Of a stretch of 53,633 nucleotides of DNA, positions 1 through 7,348 are shown in pieces. The notes below the pieces were generated by a model, which worked only from the letters and a program-made list of their open reading frames with translations, was not told the origin of the DNA and ran no database searches. The DNA comes from Firmicutes bacterium CAG:194 (GTDB lineage: Bacteria; Bacillota; Clostridia; Lachnospirales; Lachnospiraceae): contig HF995251.1 in the NCBI GenBank assembly GCA_000432915.1, positions 1 to 53,633 of the forward strand, written 5' to 3'. Numbering within the stretch: position 1 is the stretch's first letter; each line of letters opens with the position of its first letter. The translations under genes and the position numbers were made by a program.

Positions 1-198
1 TCTCTATGCTTTTTAATCCGCTACAGCCACTAAATGCTTCAGACCCTATGGACGTTACTCCCGCCGGGATCTCTATGCTTTTTAATCCGCTACAGCCGTA
101 AAATGCAGACTCCCCTATGGACGTTACTCCCGCCGGTATTTCTATGCTTGTTAATCCGCTACAGCCCCTAAATGCTTCAGACCCTATGGACGTTACTG
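1..198 (-). repeat. Three near-identical 69-bp tandem repeats inside the LRR gene
   Basis: Units at 1-69, 70-138 and 139-198 (the last diverging at its end) are 69 bp long, which is 23 codons and one LRR_5 unit each. They differ by only a few bases. Such DNA-level identity suggests recent expansion or homogenisation by recombination, and copy number may vary between strains. Confidence 0.9.
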
Positions 199-580
199 CA
201 ATACCCTTTATTTCCTTTGGTATTTCTATAGTCCCCTCTGCATCACAATCAGTTATTTCCACATATTGTGTTTCATCCGGTTTCTGATAAATGCGATAGG
301 ACAGATATCCTTCTTTTCCATTCTCAACCTCTGTACCCTCCGTTTCTGCCTCAATGTCTGCCGCATCTGTTTCTTCTACAGTCTCCCCGGCTTCTTCCGG
401 CTGTACTTCCTCATCTGCTTCCAGCTCCGGCTTTTCTGCCGTTTCCTGCTTCGCTGCTGTGTCTACAGTCACGGCTGTTTCATTCTCCGAAACGGTCTCC
501 GCAGCTACCGGTACTGAACTGCAGATCATTGCTGCAGTCAATACCATTGTCAACATTTTTTGTACGTATCTCTTTTTCAT
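1..580 (-). CDS. Secreted leucine-rich-repeat (BspA/LRR_5-like) protein, N-terminal part
   Basis: The reading frame starts at ATG 578-580 after an AGGAAGG ribosome site and is still open at the left edge, so only about the first 193 residues are visible. They show a signal peptide (MKKR start, hydrophobic core, likely cut after VPVAA near residue 27), then an acidic Glu/Thr/Ala-rich linker. From about residue 115 come units with the pattern xxVTSIGxxAFxGCSGLxSIEIP, the hallmark of BspA-type LRR_5 domains. Such proteins are usually surface or secreted adhesion or interaction modules; the target here is unknown. The last three visible units are almost identical at the DNA level. A possible sigma-A promoter lies 50 bp upstream. 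The family call is firm, the function is not. Confidence 0.85.
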   Translation of the reverse strand, partial: MKKRYVQKMLTMVLTAAMICSSVPVAAETVSENETAVTVDTAAKQETAEKPELEADEEVQPEEAGETVEETDAADIEAETEGTEVENGKEGYLSYRIYQKPDETQYVEITDCDAEGTIEIPKEIKGIAVTSIGSEAFRGCSGLTSIEIPAGVTSIGESAFYGCSGLKSIEIPAGVTSIGSEAFSGCSGLKSIE

Positions 581-629
581 ATATTTCCTTCCTATAAAAT
601 GAATTATCCCTTTTTTGTAACCCATGATA

Positions 630-658
630 ATTATAGTCTATTATGACAGGAATGGAAA
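630..658 (-). promoter_or_regulatory. Candidate sigma-A promoter of the LRR gene
   Basis: On the minus strand TATAAT (635-630) is preceded by TTTCCA (658-653) with a 17-bp spacer. The -10 is perfect and the -35 matches 4 of 6 positions. It lies about 50 bp before the start codon. Inferred from consensus only. Confidence 0.5.
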
Positions 659-785
659 CAAAAAGAACGTGATTCACTCATTTTTTATGAAAATTAACTT
701 AAAACAGCAAAAAATTTTGTATATATTTCAATCGTTTGACAGTTGAATAAGGGAAAATCCTCGCAGTTTTATGCTTGACAGCATT

Positions 786-3700
786 TTACTCCGCGGATTC
801 TTCCATCAGATTACTTTCATCACCCAGATCTACTTTTTTCAGTTCTCTCCTGAAGAAGATATCATACATGACCGGTACGATAAAAAGTGTCATCAGTGTT
901 GCATAGGCAAGTCCGCCGATGGAAACAATGACCATACCACGGCTCATGACCGCGGAAGCATCTTTAGAAAGTGCCATTGTCATCATGGCAAGGATCGTCG
1001 TCAGCGCCGTCATCAGGATCGGGCGCATACGTGTCTTTCCTGTTTCTACAAGTGCTTCTCGTTTTTCCACACCTTCCAGTCTTAACTGGTTTACATAATC
1101 CACAAATACAATACCGTTGTTTACAACGACACCTGCCAGGATCAAAAAGCCCATCATGGCGATCATGGAAAGCTCCTCTCCTGTCAGCATCAGTCCAAGG
1201 AAACCGCCTGTAAATGCCAGCGGGATCGTAAAGAGCACGATAAACGGTGATAACAGGCTCTGGAACTGTGCTACCATGATCAGATAGATAAAGACGATCG
1301 CCAGTGTGATCATCAAAAGCATATCATGCATCATGCTCATGACCTGTGTGCTCTCGCCTGCGATCTCGATCCGGTAACCCTCCGGCGTGTCATAATCGCC
1401 CAGCTTATCTTCTACCGTTCTGGATAACAGGGTTGTATTATAGCCTTCCATCGTATCTGCGGTAACGGAAATATAACGCTCCTGATTTTCGCGGTTGATG
1501 CTGGATACACTTGCACCCTCGGAAACCTTTGCAAATTCAGACAGCTTATGTTCTTCCTTCACAGACTTGCCATCCTCATCCTGCGTCGTTGTCTCAAAGG
1601 TATATGCCATCAGGTTATCTTCCGTCAGTTTTTCCGTATCATCCACGATCGTCACCTGATAGGTTTCATCAGCCGTAGTCAGTGTTGTTGCATCCTTACT
1701 GTCGGTCAGTTTTCCGGACAGTTCACTGTAGATCTGTGCCACTGTCAGCCCGAGGCGCATTGCCTTATCCTTATCAACGGTAATGACAAGCTGTCTGTCA
1801 CCGTCTCTCTGTCCGTTTTCGATATTTTCAAAGCCTTCTATCCCGGAAAGCAGCTCCTTCATATCCTCGCTGACCGAAAGCAGCGTATCCAGATCGTCTC
1901 CGTAAATATTCAGTGTCAGACCGTCTCCCGTCAGTGCGGACATATCCATATTGGAGGTTGCAACACTGTATTCGACCTGTGGATAGTCTTCCATCATTTC
2001 TTCCAGCTTCTTTGCCACCTTAGTGTTATTTTTCCCGGTCTCGTCATCAAGCAGCAGGAAGAAGGTAAAATCCTTATTACTGCCGGAGCTCAGCATCATA
2101 TCACCGCTTCCGCCGCCGGACATAATGCCGACTGTTTCGATGCCCTGTACAGCCTGCAGCTTCTCCATCAGTTCGTCTGCTACCGCATAGCCTTCCGTTA
2201 CTTTCATTTCGTCAGGCATATTGACGGTCATGCTCATCTGGCTGCCACCCATTTCAGGCATCATGATCATACCGGTTGACAGCACGCGCACGACACAAAG
2301 CACCAGCAAGGCGATCGCAAGTGCAAGCGGTACGAGCTTTACCTTCAGGCAGAACCGGAGCACTTTATCATACACCTTTAATACCTTGTCAAACAGCCTG
2401 TGTGACTTTTCTTTCGTATTTTTCAAAAGTACCACGCTCATGCTCGGTACGACAGTCAGTGCCACGATCAGGCTGGCGATCAGACTGTAGGCAATGGTCA
2501 GTGCCATATCCGTAAACAGCTCTCTGGTCAGACCTGTGGTAAAGACGATCGGCAGGAAAACGCAGATCGTGGTCAGGGTAGAAGCTGCGATCGCGCCAGC
2601 CACCTGATTGGCTCCCATCACCGCTGCCCGCGCTGCACTGATTCCTTTATTACGCAGTCTGTATATATTCTCGATCACGACGATCGAGTTATCTACCAGC
2701 ATGCCGACACCGAGTGCCAGACCGGATAAGGAGATCATATTCAATGTAATATTCGTAAAATACATCAGCACGACCGCAAAGAGTACACTCATTGGAATAC
2801 TGAATGCCACGACAACTGTCGGCTTGTAATCTTTTAAGAAGATCGCCAGTACAAGGATTGCAAGCAGTGCACCCCAGATCAGGTTGGACAGTACGGAATC
2901 GATGATCAGCTTGATATAATCCCCCTGATCCATCAGCGGCGTGATATGCAGTCCGTCATACTTCTCTTCCAGTTCCTTGATGGCTTTATTACATGCCTTT
3001 GACACATCGGAAGTACCTGCGGTGCTCGACTTGGAAATACTTAAGATCACACCGTCATTTCCGTTGATCTTTGCATAGTTATCGTCTGCATTGTCAATGA
3101 CTGTCACATCCGCCACATCACTGATCCTGACATCTCCTACTTTGTCTACCTTGCAAAGTACCATATCTTCCACTTCATCGATTGCAGAGAATTCATCTCC
3201 GACCTTGACAAGCACCTGTGACTCATCTTCATTTTTAATATACCCTGCAGGCATATTGAAATTCTGGGCAGATAAAAGCTGTGACAGGGTATCCATCGTC
3301 AGAAGGTCATCCAGATTGGCGCTTTCCATTGCCTGCTCCCTGCTGTCATCAAGCTGTTCCTGTGCATCCTCCATCTGCTTTTCGCCGTCTTCAATGGAAG
3401 TCATGCCACTTGCCATCTGCGCCGTATATGCGCCAAAGGAAGCTGCTGCCGTGATCTTGCCTGCCTCTACATCTACATAGGCATCTTCTGCCTGCCGGAT
3501 CGATGCATCCACCTTATCCTTAACCGCCTCCGCAGCCTTGATCTCGATCGCCAGATTAGCAAGCTCTGTATCGATCTGCGGGATCCTGACTTCTACAATG
3601 TCATACAGCTTCTGCAGATTTGCTTTGGTCATCTGCTTTGCCGCATCACTGTTTCCCTGGCTTTCCAACAGCTTTTTAAATGCTTTCAGCTTATCCGGAT

Positions 3701-4871
3701 TGTCCAGCGCGTCCTTTACGTTCTCCGGAATCTGCGCTGCCTGCTCCGCGATCTGCTGCTCTGTCATTTCTTTTGCCGTATCCTGCGCTGTCTGTTCGAT
3801 CGCCGCAGCAGCATCTCCCAGCATTGCCAGATAGGTATCTACATTTGTTGCATCGATCGTATCCGTGATACCTGCCTGCGCCACCGCCTGTTGTACAGCC
3901 GCAATCTTTACCTGTGTGTAGATCTGCGTATAAACAGCCTGATAGGTCTCATCCGATGTCAGTGTTTCCTTTGCAGTCTGAAAGCCCGCATTGATCTGGT
4001 CGTAGCTTTCGACGACCTTATTTTCCACATATGCTTTCCGCTCTGTTTTCAGCGCTGTTTCATCTGCCTGAAGCCCGACAAGCTGTGCAGCATATGCCGC
4101 TTTGGTCGCCATTGCCTCATCCAGCATCTTACTGTATTCTGCCAGCTCTTTTGTCTTATCCGTCTGCTCTGTCTGCAGCTTTTCCTGATTGCTTTTCAGC
4201 TCTGCCTTTGCATCCTTCAGCTTTTTCTTTGCATCGTCAAGCTCTGCCTGTGCGTCATCCAGCTTGTCCACCGCAATCCCCAGAATCTGGTTATTGACCT
4301 TCTCGATCTTCTTCTCATTTAAGCGGATCTCGACTGTCTTTTCCACAAGTCCCGTTTCCGTTACACTGGCAACACCGCTCTGCCTCTCCAGATAAGGCGT
4401 TACCGTTTCTTCCGTGAACTTTGTCAGCTCATAAATATCCATTCCGCTGTAATCGACCGCTGCATACATGGTCGCCATCATATCCGGCGAGATTTCCAGA
4501 AGAGACGGTGTGCCTGCCATATCCGGGAGCTCGATCTGGTCGATCTGACTCGAAAGCTTTACCATGGCACTGTCCATATTGGTCTCTTCCGCAAATTCCA
4601 GGGTGATCATACTGTAATTTTCATTGGAAACACTCGTAACATTCTCGACACCATTGACAGTTCCAAGTGCAGACTCGAGCACCTGTGTCACATCATTTTC
4701 CACTTTTTCGGGTGATGCGCCCGGATAGGTTGTGATCACAAGTATGTACGGGAGGGAAATACTCGGCAACAGATCCGTCGTCATCTTGGTAAAGCTGACG
4801 ATACCGAGTACAAGCAGCATAACAACTGCGACCAGTACAGTGAATGGTTTTTTGACACTGAATTTTGACAT
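786..4871 (-). CDS. RND-superfamily efflux permease (AcrB/SwrC-like) with long coiled-coil insertion
   Basis: This 1361-residue inner-membrane pump probably exports hydrophobic compounds using the proton gradient. TM1 is at residues 11-28. The second membrane block begins near 655 and contains GMLVDNSIVVIENIYR (722-737), where the first Asp of the AcrB Asp-Asp pair is kept and the second is Asn. A C-terminal TM bundle follows after about residue 1180. Typical RND permeases are about 1030-1050 residues; the extra length lies at about 197-520, a Lys/Glu/Ala/Gln-rich, heptad-like stretch inside the extracytoplasmic porter domain. Start ATG has an AGGAG site. No HlyD-type adaptor is adjacent. The RND call is very secure; the substrate is unknown. 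Confidence 0.93.
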   Translation of the reverse strand: MSKFSVKKPFTVLVAVVMLLVLGIVSFTKMTTDLLPSISLPYILVITTYPGASPEKVENDVTQVLESALGTVNGVENVTSVSNENYSMITLEFAEETNMDSAMVKLSSQIDQIELPDMAGTPSLLEISPDMMATMYAAVDYSGMDIYELTKFTEETVTPYLERQSGVASVTETGLVEKTVEIRLNEKKIEKVNNQILGIAVDKLDDAQAELDDAKKKLKDAKAELKSNQEKLQTEQTDKTKELAEYSKMLDEAMATKAAYAAQLVGLQADETALKTERKAYVENKVVESYDQINAGFQTAKETLTSDETYQAVYTQIYTQVKIAAVQQAVAQAGITDTIDATNVDTYLAMLGDAAAAIEQTAQDTAKEMTEQQIAEQAAQIPENVKDALDNPDKLKAFKKLLESQGNSDAAKQMTKANLQKLYDIVEVRIPQIDTELANLAIEIKAAEAVKDKVDASIRQAEDAYVDVEAGKITAAASFGAYTAQMASGMTSIEDGEKQMEDAQEQLDDSREQAMESANLDDLLTMDTLSQLLSAQNFNMPAGYIKNEDESQVLVKVGDEFSAIDEVEDMVLCKVDKVGDVRISDVADVTVIDNADDNYAKINGNDGVILSISKSSTAGTSDVSKACNKAIKELEEKYDGLHITPLMDQGDYIKLIIDSVLSNLIWGALLAILVLAIFLKDYKPTVVVAFSIPMSVLFAVVLMYFTNITLNMISLSGLALGVGMLVDNSIVVIENIYRLRNKGISAARAAVMGANQVAGAIAASTLTTICVFLPIVFTTGLTRELFTDMALTIAYSLIASLIVALTVVPSMSVVLLKNTKEKSHRLFDKVLKVYDKVLRFCLKVKLVPLALAIALLVLCVVRVLSTGMIMMPEMGGSQMSMTVNMPDEMKVTEGYAVADELMEKLQAVQGIETVGIMSGGGSGDMMLSSGSNKDFTFFLLLDDETGKNNTKVAKKLEEMMEDYPQVEYSVATSNMDMSALTGDGLTLNIYGDDLDTLLSVSEDMKELLSGIEGFENIENGQRDGDRQLVITVDKDKAMRLGLTVAQIYSELSGKLTDSKDATTLTTADETYQVTIVDDTEKLTEDNLMAYTFETTTQDEDGKSVKEEHKLSEFAKVSEGASVSSINRENQERYISVTADTMEGYNTTLLSRTVEDKLGDYDTPEGYRIEIAGESTQVMSMMHDMLLMITLAIVFIYLIMVAQFQSLLSPFIVLFTIPLAFTGGFLGLMLTGEELSMIAMMGFLILAGVVVNNGIVFVDYVNQLRLEGVEKREALVETGKTRMRPILMTALTTILAMMTMALSKDASAVMSRGMVIVSIGGLAYATLMTLFIVPVMYDIFFRRELKKVDLGDESNLMEESAE

Positions 4872-4936
4872 GTTTGGTTCTCCTGTTTTAGATTATATTT
4901 CATACTATATACTCGAAAATCCTGCCGCTTACGCGC

Positions 4937-4963
4937 CAGATATGCTGCTTTGCAGCATATCTG
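4937..4963. repeat. Perfect 12-bp inverted repeat upstream of the RND gene
   Basis: CAGATATGCTGC (4937-4948), loop TTT, then the exact complement GCAGCATATCTG (4952-4963). It lies about 65 bp before the RND start codon and beside structured element 4979-5127. It lacks a clear T-tract for a terminator on the minus strand. It could be an operator, a leader hairpin or part of the neighbouring repeat. Confidence 0.7.
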
Positions 4964-4978
4964 ATTTTACATAAAGAT

Positions 4979-5127
4979 AACTATTCAGAACCACATTCGC
5001 AAAATCGCATCTTTCGATGCTTCCATTTGCTCATGTGGTTACTTCGCCCTATAAATATCACATAATATTCTCACGAATACAAGCATTCGCCGCATATTAT
5101 GTGATATTTACATGGCTCTGAATAGTT
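4979..5127. repeat. Structured intergenic element, copy A
   Basis: This 149-bp element is bounded by 14-bp terminal inverted repeats (4979-4992 and 5114-5127, one mismatch). Inside are two hairpins. The first (4989-5040) contains the conserved core CATTCGCAAAATCGC and a GCATC-TTTC-GATGC tip. The second has a perfect 17-bp stem (5052-5068 with 5094-5110). The same architecture and core occur at 7194-7348. It encodes no protein. With 4937-4963 and the terminator at 5135-5165 it fills most of the 316-bp gap between the RND gene and the 144-aa gene. Confidence 0.75.
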
Positions 5128-5134
5128 CCCATAA

Positions 5135-5165
5135 AATAAGAAATGGGCAAGACCCATTTCTTATT
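5135..5165 (-). terminator. Rho-independent terminator of the 144-aa gene
   Basis: A 13-bp perfect stem (5135-5147 with 5153-5165) with a 5-nt loop, followed on the minus strand by TTTTAT. It sits 22 bp beyond the stop codon of the gene at 5188-5622. The stem is AT-rich and the T-tract short, so efficiency is uncertain. Confidence 0.7.
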
Positions 5166-5187
5166 GATTTTATTTCTTATTTACTTT

Positions 5188-5622
5188 TTAGATATCACCG
5201 GCTGTTTTGATAAACAATTCCTCTTCAACCGATTTTTTCTTTCCGCTTTCCTTCGGTGCGTATTTTCCTTTCGGCTTGGAAATGATCTCATGCTTTCCTT
5301 CCGCTGCCTTGCCATCCTCGATCTGCTTGGCTACTTCATCATAGAACTCAAGTGCCACGATCTCATCATAGCCCATGTAGAAATCTGCATTTCTGGAATC
5401 GCCCTTGCTGATCTGTCCGCTGTAATCGTAAGTCACATCTGTATGCTTACGGATCCCGACATACGTATCCTCGATCTTAATAAACTTAACCGAAGTACGT
5501 GTGGTACGATTACCTTCGATCTCCAGCTCCTGACTGAGCTTGATGCCACTGCTTAAAATGACACTGATCAGTTTCGAATCGATATTATCTACTACAATCT
5601 GATTAAATACTTCTTTTTTCAT
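5188..5622 (-). CDS. Conserved-looking hypothetical protein, 144 aa
   Basis: I do not recognise this family. The protein is soluble, with no signal peptide or membrane segment. Residues 1-105 look like a folded alpha/beta domain, including a GIKLSQELEIEG stretch followed by a segment of likely beta strands. The C-terminal 40 residues are Lys/Glu/Gly-rich and probably disordered. It is a single-gene unit with its own candidate promoter (5669-5697) and terminator (5135-5165). Codon use looks like the neighbours. The start ATG follows GAGAGGG. It lies between a tRNA and a structured repeat, outside any operon, so context gives no functional clue. Confidence 0.75.
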   Translation of the reverse strand: MKKEVFNQIVVDNIDSKLISVILSSGIKLSQELEIEGNRTTRTSVKFIKIEDTYVGIRKHTDVTYDYSGQISKGDSRNADFYMGYDEIVALEFYDEVAKQIEDGKAAEGKHEIISKPKGKYAPKESGKKKSVEEELFIKTAGDI

Positions 5623-5668
5623 ACCTATACCCTCTCACACGTTGATTGATAACCCCAAGAATTACTTT

Positions 5669-5697
5669 ATTTTATCATGGCAATCCCGCTTCGTAAA
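5669..5697 (-). promoter_or_regulatory. Candidate sigma-A promoter of the 144-aa gene
   Basis: On the minus strand TTTACG (5697-5692), a 17-bp spacer and TAAAAT (5674-5669), about 47 bp before the start codon. The -10 matches 5 of 6 and the -35 matches 4 of 6 consensus bases. Confidence 0.45.
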
Positions 5698-5759
5698 CCA
5701 CTTTTTTGCGTGTTTTTATCTCTTTTCCAAAAATATTTTCAACTTTTTGAAAAAAATGC

Positions 5760-5788
5760 TTGCAATTCCATTTGTTTTATAATACTAT
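5760..5788 (+). promoter_or_regulatory. Candidate promoter of tRNA-Glu
   Basis: TTGCAA (5760-5765), a 17-bp spacer and TACTAT (5783-5788), ending 28 bp before the mature tRNA. An overlapping perfect TATAAT (5778-5783) is also present, but the upstream TTGCAA is only 12 bp from it. Confidence 0.5.
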
Positions 5789-5816
5789 AGTCAAGGACGT
5801 TTTAAAAACGCCTTAT

Positions 5817-5888
5817 GGCTAATTGGTCAAGCGGTTAAGACGCCGCCCTCTCACGGCGGAATCAGGGGTTCGATTCCCCTATTAGCTG
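5817..5888 (+). tRNA. tRNA-Glu (anticodon CTC)
   Basis: A complete 72-nt cloverleaf. Acceptor GGCTAAT pairs with ATTAGCT (a G-U at the first pair). The D arm contains GTCAAGCGGTTAAGAC, the anticodon stem CCGCC/GGCGG carries loop CTCTCAC with T33 before CTC, and the T arm is AGGGG-TTCGATT-CCCCT. The discriminator is G; CCA is not encoded. It decodes GAG. It is the only plus-strand gene in the left 30 kb and is transcribed alone between its own promoter and terminator. Confidence 0.95.
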
Positions 5889-5916
5889 TTCACTGTTTTT
5901 ATAACAGCCCAACCCG

Positions 5917-5949
5917 AAAATCCCGTAAGCAATGCTTACGGGATTTTTT
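5917..5949. terminator. Bidirectional terminator between tRNA-Glu and the Rpn nuclease gene
   Basis: The stem AAAATCCCGTAAGC / GCTTACGGGATTTT has loop AAT and a T6 run on the plus strand, with a shorter TTTT on the minus strand. It ends the tRNA transcript and probably also the converging nuclease gene, whose stop is at 5973. Confidence 0.85.
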
Positions 5950-5972
5950 ATTGCATTTATTTTCTTTAGCAC

Positions 5973-6746
5973 CTAGTTTTTTAACATAGCTCGTAATCTT
6001 TTTACTTCCGCCTCAAGTTCATCCGCTCTTCGACGTTCTTTTTCTGTATTTTGCCGCTCCTTCTCTGTGTTTTTACGCTCAATTTCTATCCCCTCCCGTT
6101 TTCCGGCATTATATTCCGTAAGAAGGCATCTCTCATAGTCTTCCCTTGCTTCACACTGCATACGGATTTTTTCATCTTCACTCAGTTTTTTCATTGTCAC
6201 TACCATATTCTCAAATACCTCCTCGCCTCTTGCTAACTGCTCAAGTTCTTCCAGAGTCTCTGCCTTGAATATACCCGCCCATTTCAAAATCTTTTTATCT
6301 GTTTCAGACTGGTCTTTTGCATCTACATCTAAAATCTGATATTTTGCCATAAACTTTGGATGTTCTTCAAATAATGTAAAGTCTAAAATACCAATATGAT
6401 ATGTAGGGAACAACATACCATAATCTTGCCCACTCTTGATACTGTCATAGGCTCTCGCCCAGTATAATAGTGATCGATTTGTCCAGTATGTCTGCTTATA
6501 CACCTGTAATTCAATATTGATGATCCTTGCATCATTCAGCTTGATCTTTACATCTAAGATACAATCTTTTCCTTCAATCTCCTTACCAAGCTCAATGGGA
6601 TTTTCGATGTGACAGCTTACAATGTCTGCCTCATCCATCTCTAAAAGTGTTGCTAAAAGATTTCGTAACACCTCTTCGTTCTTTTGTAAAACTGCATGGA
6701 ACATATAGTCATTTTTCATTCCATAAAATTTTCTTTTTTCTGCCAT
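5973..6746 (-). CDS. Rpn-family recombination-promoting nuclease / PD-(D/E)XK transposase-like protein
   Basis: This 257-residue protein has the typical N-terminus of the family (KNDYMFHAVLQKNEEVLRNLL) and a PD-(D/E)XK-like core near residues 62-82, with D in ILDVKIKL and E-x-Q in NIELQVYKQ. A TYWTNRSLLYWARAY segment follows. The C-terminus (from about 215) is a Glu/Lys/Arg-rich coiled coil. RpnA-type proteins in E. coli are DNA endonucleases that promote recombination; in Clostridia the family is multi-copy and often annotated as putative transposase. The start has a strong AAAGGAGG site. It stands alone between a terminator and a repeat-rich spacer. The family call is secure; mobility is not shown. 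Confidence 0.88.
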   Translation of the reverse strand: MAEKRKFYGMKNDYMFHAVLQKNEEVLRNLLATLLEMDEADIVSCHIENPIELGKEIEGKDCILDVKIKLNDARIINIELQVYKQTYWTNRSLLYWARAYDSIKSGQDYGMLFPTYHIGILDFTLFEEHPKFMAKYQILDVDAKDQSETDKKILKWAGIFKAETLEELEQLARGEEVFENMVVTMKKLSEDEKIRMQCEAREDYERCLLTEYNAGKREGIEIERKNTEKERQNTEKERRRADELEAEVKRLRAMLKN

Positions 6747-6934
6747 CTACTATGGTCCTCCTTTGTTTGTCACAGGAGTTACCATATATCATATTATTTC
6801 GAAACTCCTGCCTTATTGATAAATGTGAAATAAAGCATGAATTTTCTGAAATAAGATATGAGTAAGACTTTGGATCGTTATGTTTAAAATACGCTTCATT
6901 TTCTAACAATCCGATAGACTTGATAAAAGAAAAT

Positions 6935-6970
6935 ATGCTTTGCAATAACTATACCATTATTGCAAAGCAT
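6935..6970. repeat. 14-bp perfect inverted repeat
   Basis: ATGCTTTGCAATAA (6935-6948) and its exact complement (6957-6970) flank an 8-nt loop. No T-tract follows on either strand. It lies in the long spacer upstream of the Rpn gene. Confidence 0.7.
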
Positions 6971-7079
6971 TGACAATCACATAACATGTTTTTCAAATGG
7001 GATGATTGTAAATCAAAAACTAAATTTCGTCTCTGAAAAACTGTATTGTCATATAGTTTTCCCTCCAATCATCACAGTT

Positions 7080-7170
7080 CATTCGCATATCGCCTCTCCC
7101 AATTATTGTAATACCACGAATTGCTACGTGCTCCGCACTCCCGCAATTCTCTCAGACATTCGCATATCGC
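7080..7170. repeat. Two partial copies of the element core
   Basis: CATTCGCATATCGC occurs identically at 7080-7093 and 7157-7170. It differs at the centre from CATTCGCAAAATCGC of the full elements (4979-5127 and 7194-7348). The flanks are degenerate, with GAATTGC/GCAATTC and GAAGC/GCTTC stems. Probably decayed relatives of the complete elements. Confidence 0.55.
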
Positions 7171-7193
7171 GAAGCTTACGCTTCTATGTTTTT

Positions 7194-7348
7194 TGTAACA
7201 CTGCAGAGCCTCATTCGCAAAATCGCCTCTTCGAGGCTTTCCTTTTGCTCATGATGGCTGCTCGCCATATAGATTTATAAAAATTGCCCTCTCCAAGCAA
7301 GCTTGACGGGCAATTTTATATAAATCTGCCTGGCTCTGCAGTATTACA
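7194..7348. repeat. Structured intergenic element, copy B
   Basis: Terminal inverted repeats of 17 bp (7194-7210 and 7332-7348, one mismatch) enclose two hairpins. The first (7207-7259) holds the same core as copy A but with tip GCCTC-TTC-GAGGC, so the stem pairing is kept although bases differ. The second is a long stem (7271-7289 with 7308-7327, one bulge). The right arm overlaps the polC stop codon (7344-7346), so the element directly forms the polC 3' flank. Confidence 0.75.

Larger units (their letters stand above)
6747..7193. other. Gene-free spacer with inverted repeats and decayed element copies
   Basis: No reading frame here has a ribosome site and protein-like composition. The spacer holds a 14-bp inverted repeat (6935-6970), two partial matches to the core of the structured element (7080-7093 and 7157-7170) and small hairpins such as GAAGC-TTAC-GCTTC. 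It looks like repeat-derived sequence between polC and the Rpn gene. Confidence 0.6.

Noticed and set aside
1548..2279. A 243-codon plus-strand open frame opposite the RND gene
   Set aside because: Antisense shadow; no ribosome site and atypical composition.
4904..5187. Riboswitch upstream of the RND gene
   Set aside because: Hairpins are present but no known riboswitch core was recognised, and the same structure recurs next to polC, so a dispersed repeat explains it better.
5817..6746. Integrative element at tRNA-Glu
   Set aside because: No integrase, and no direct repeat of the tRNA 3' end was found downstream.
5973..6746. Complete insertion sequence around the Rpn gene
   Set aside because: No matching terminal inverted repeats or target-site duplication flank the gene itself.
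6709..7280. Short open frames on both strands in the polC-Rpn spacer (6709-6945 minus, 6960-7280 plus)
   Set aside because: They run through inverted repeats and element cores, lack ribosome sites and have no protein-like pattern.
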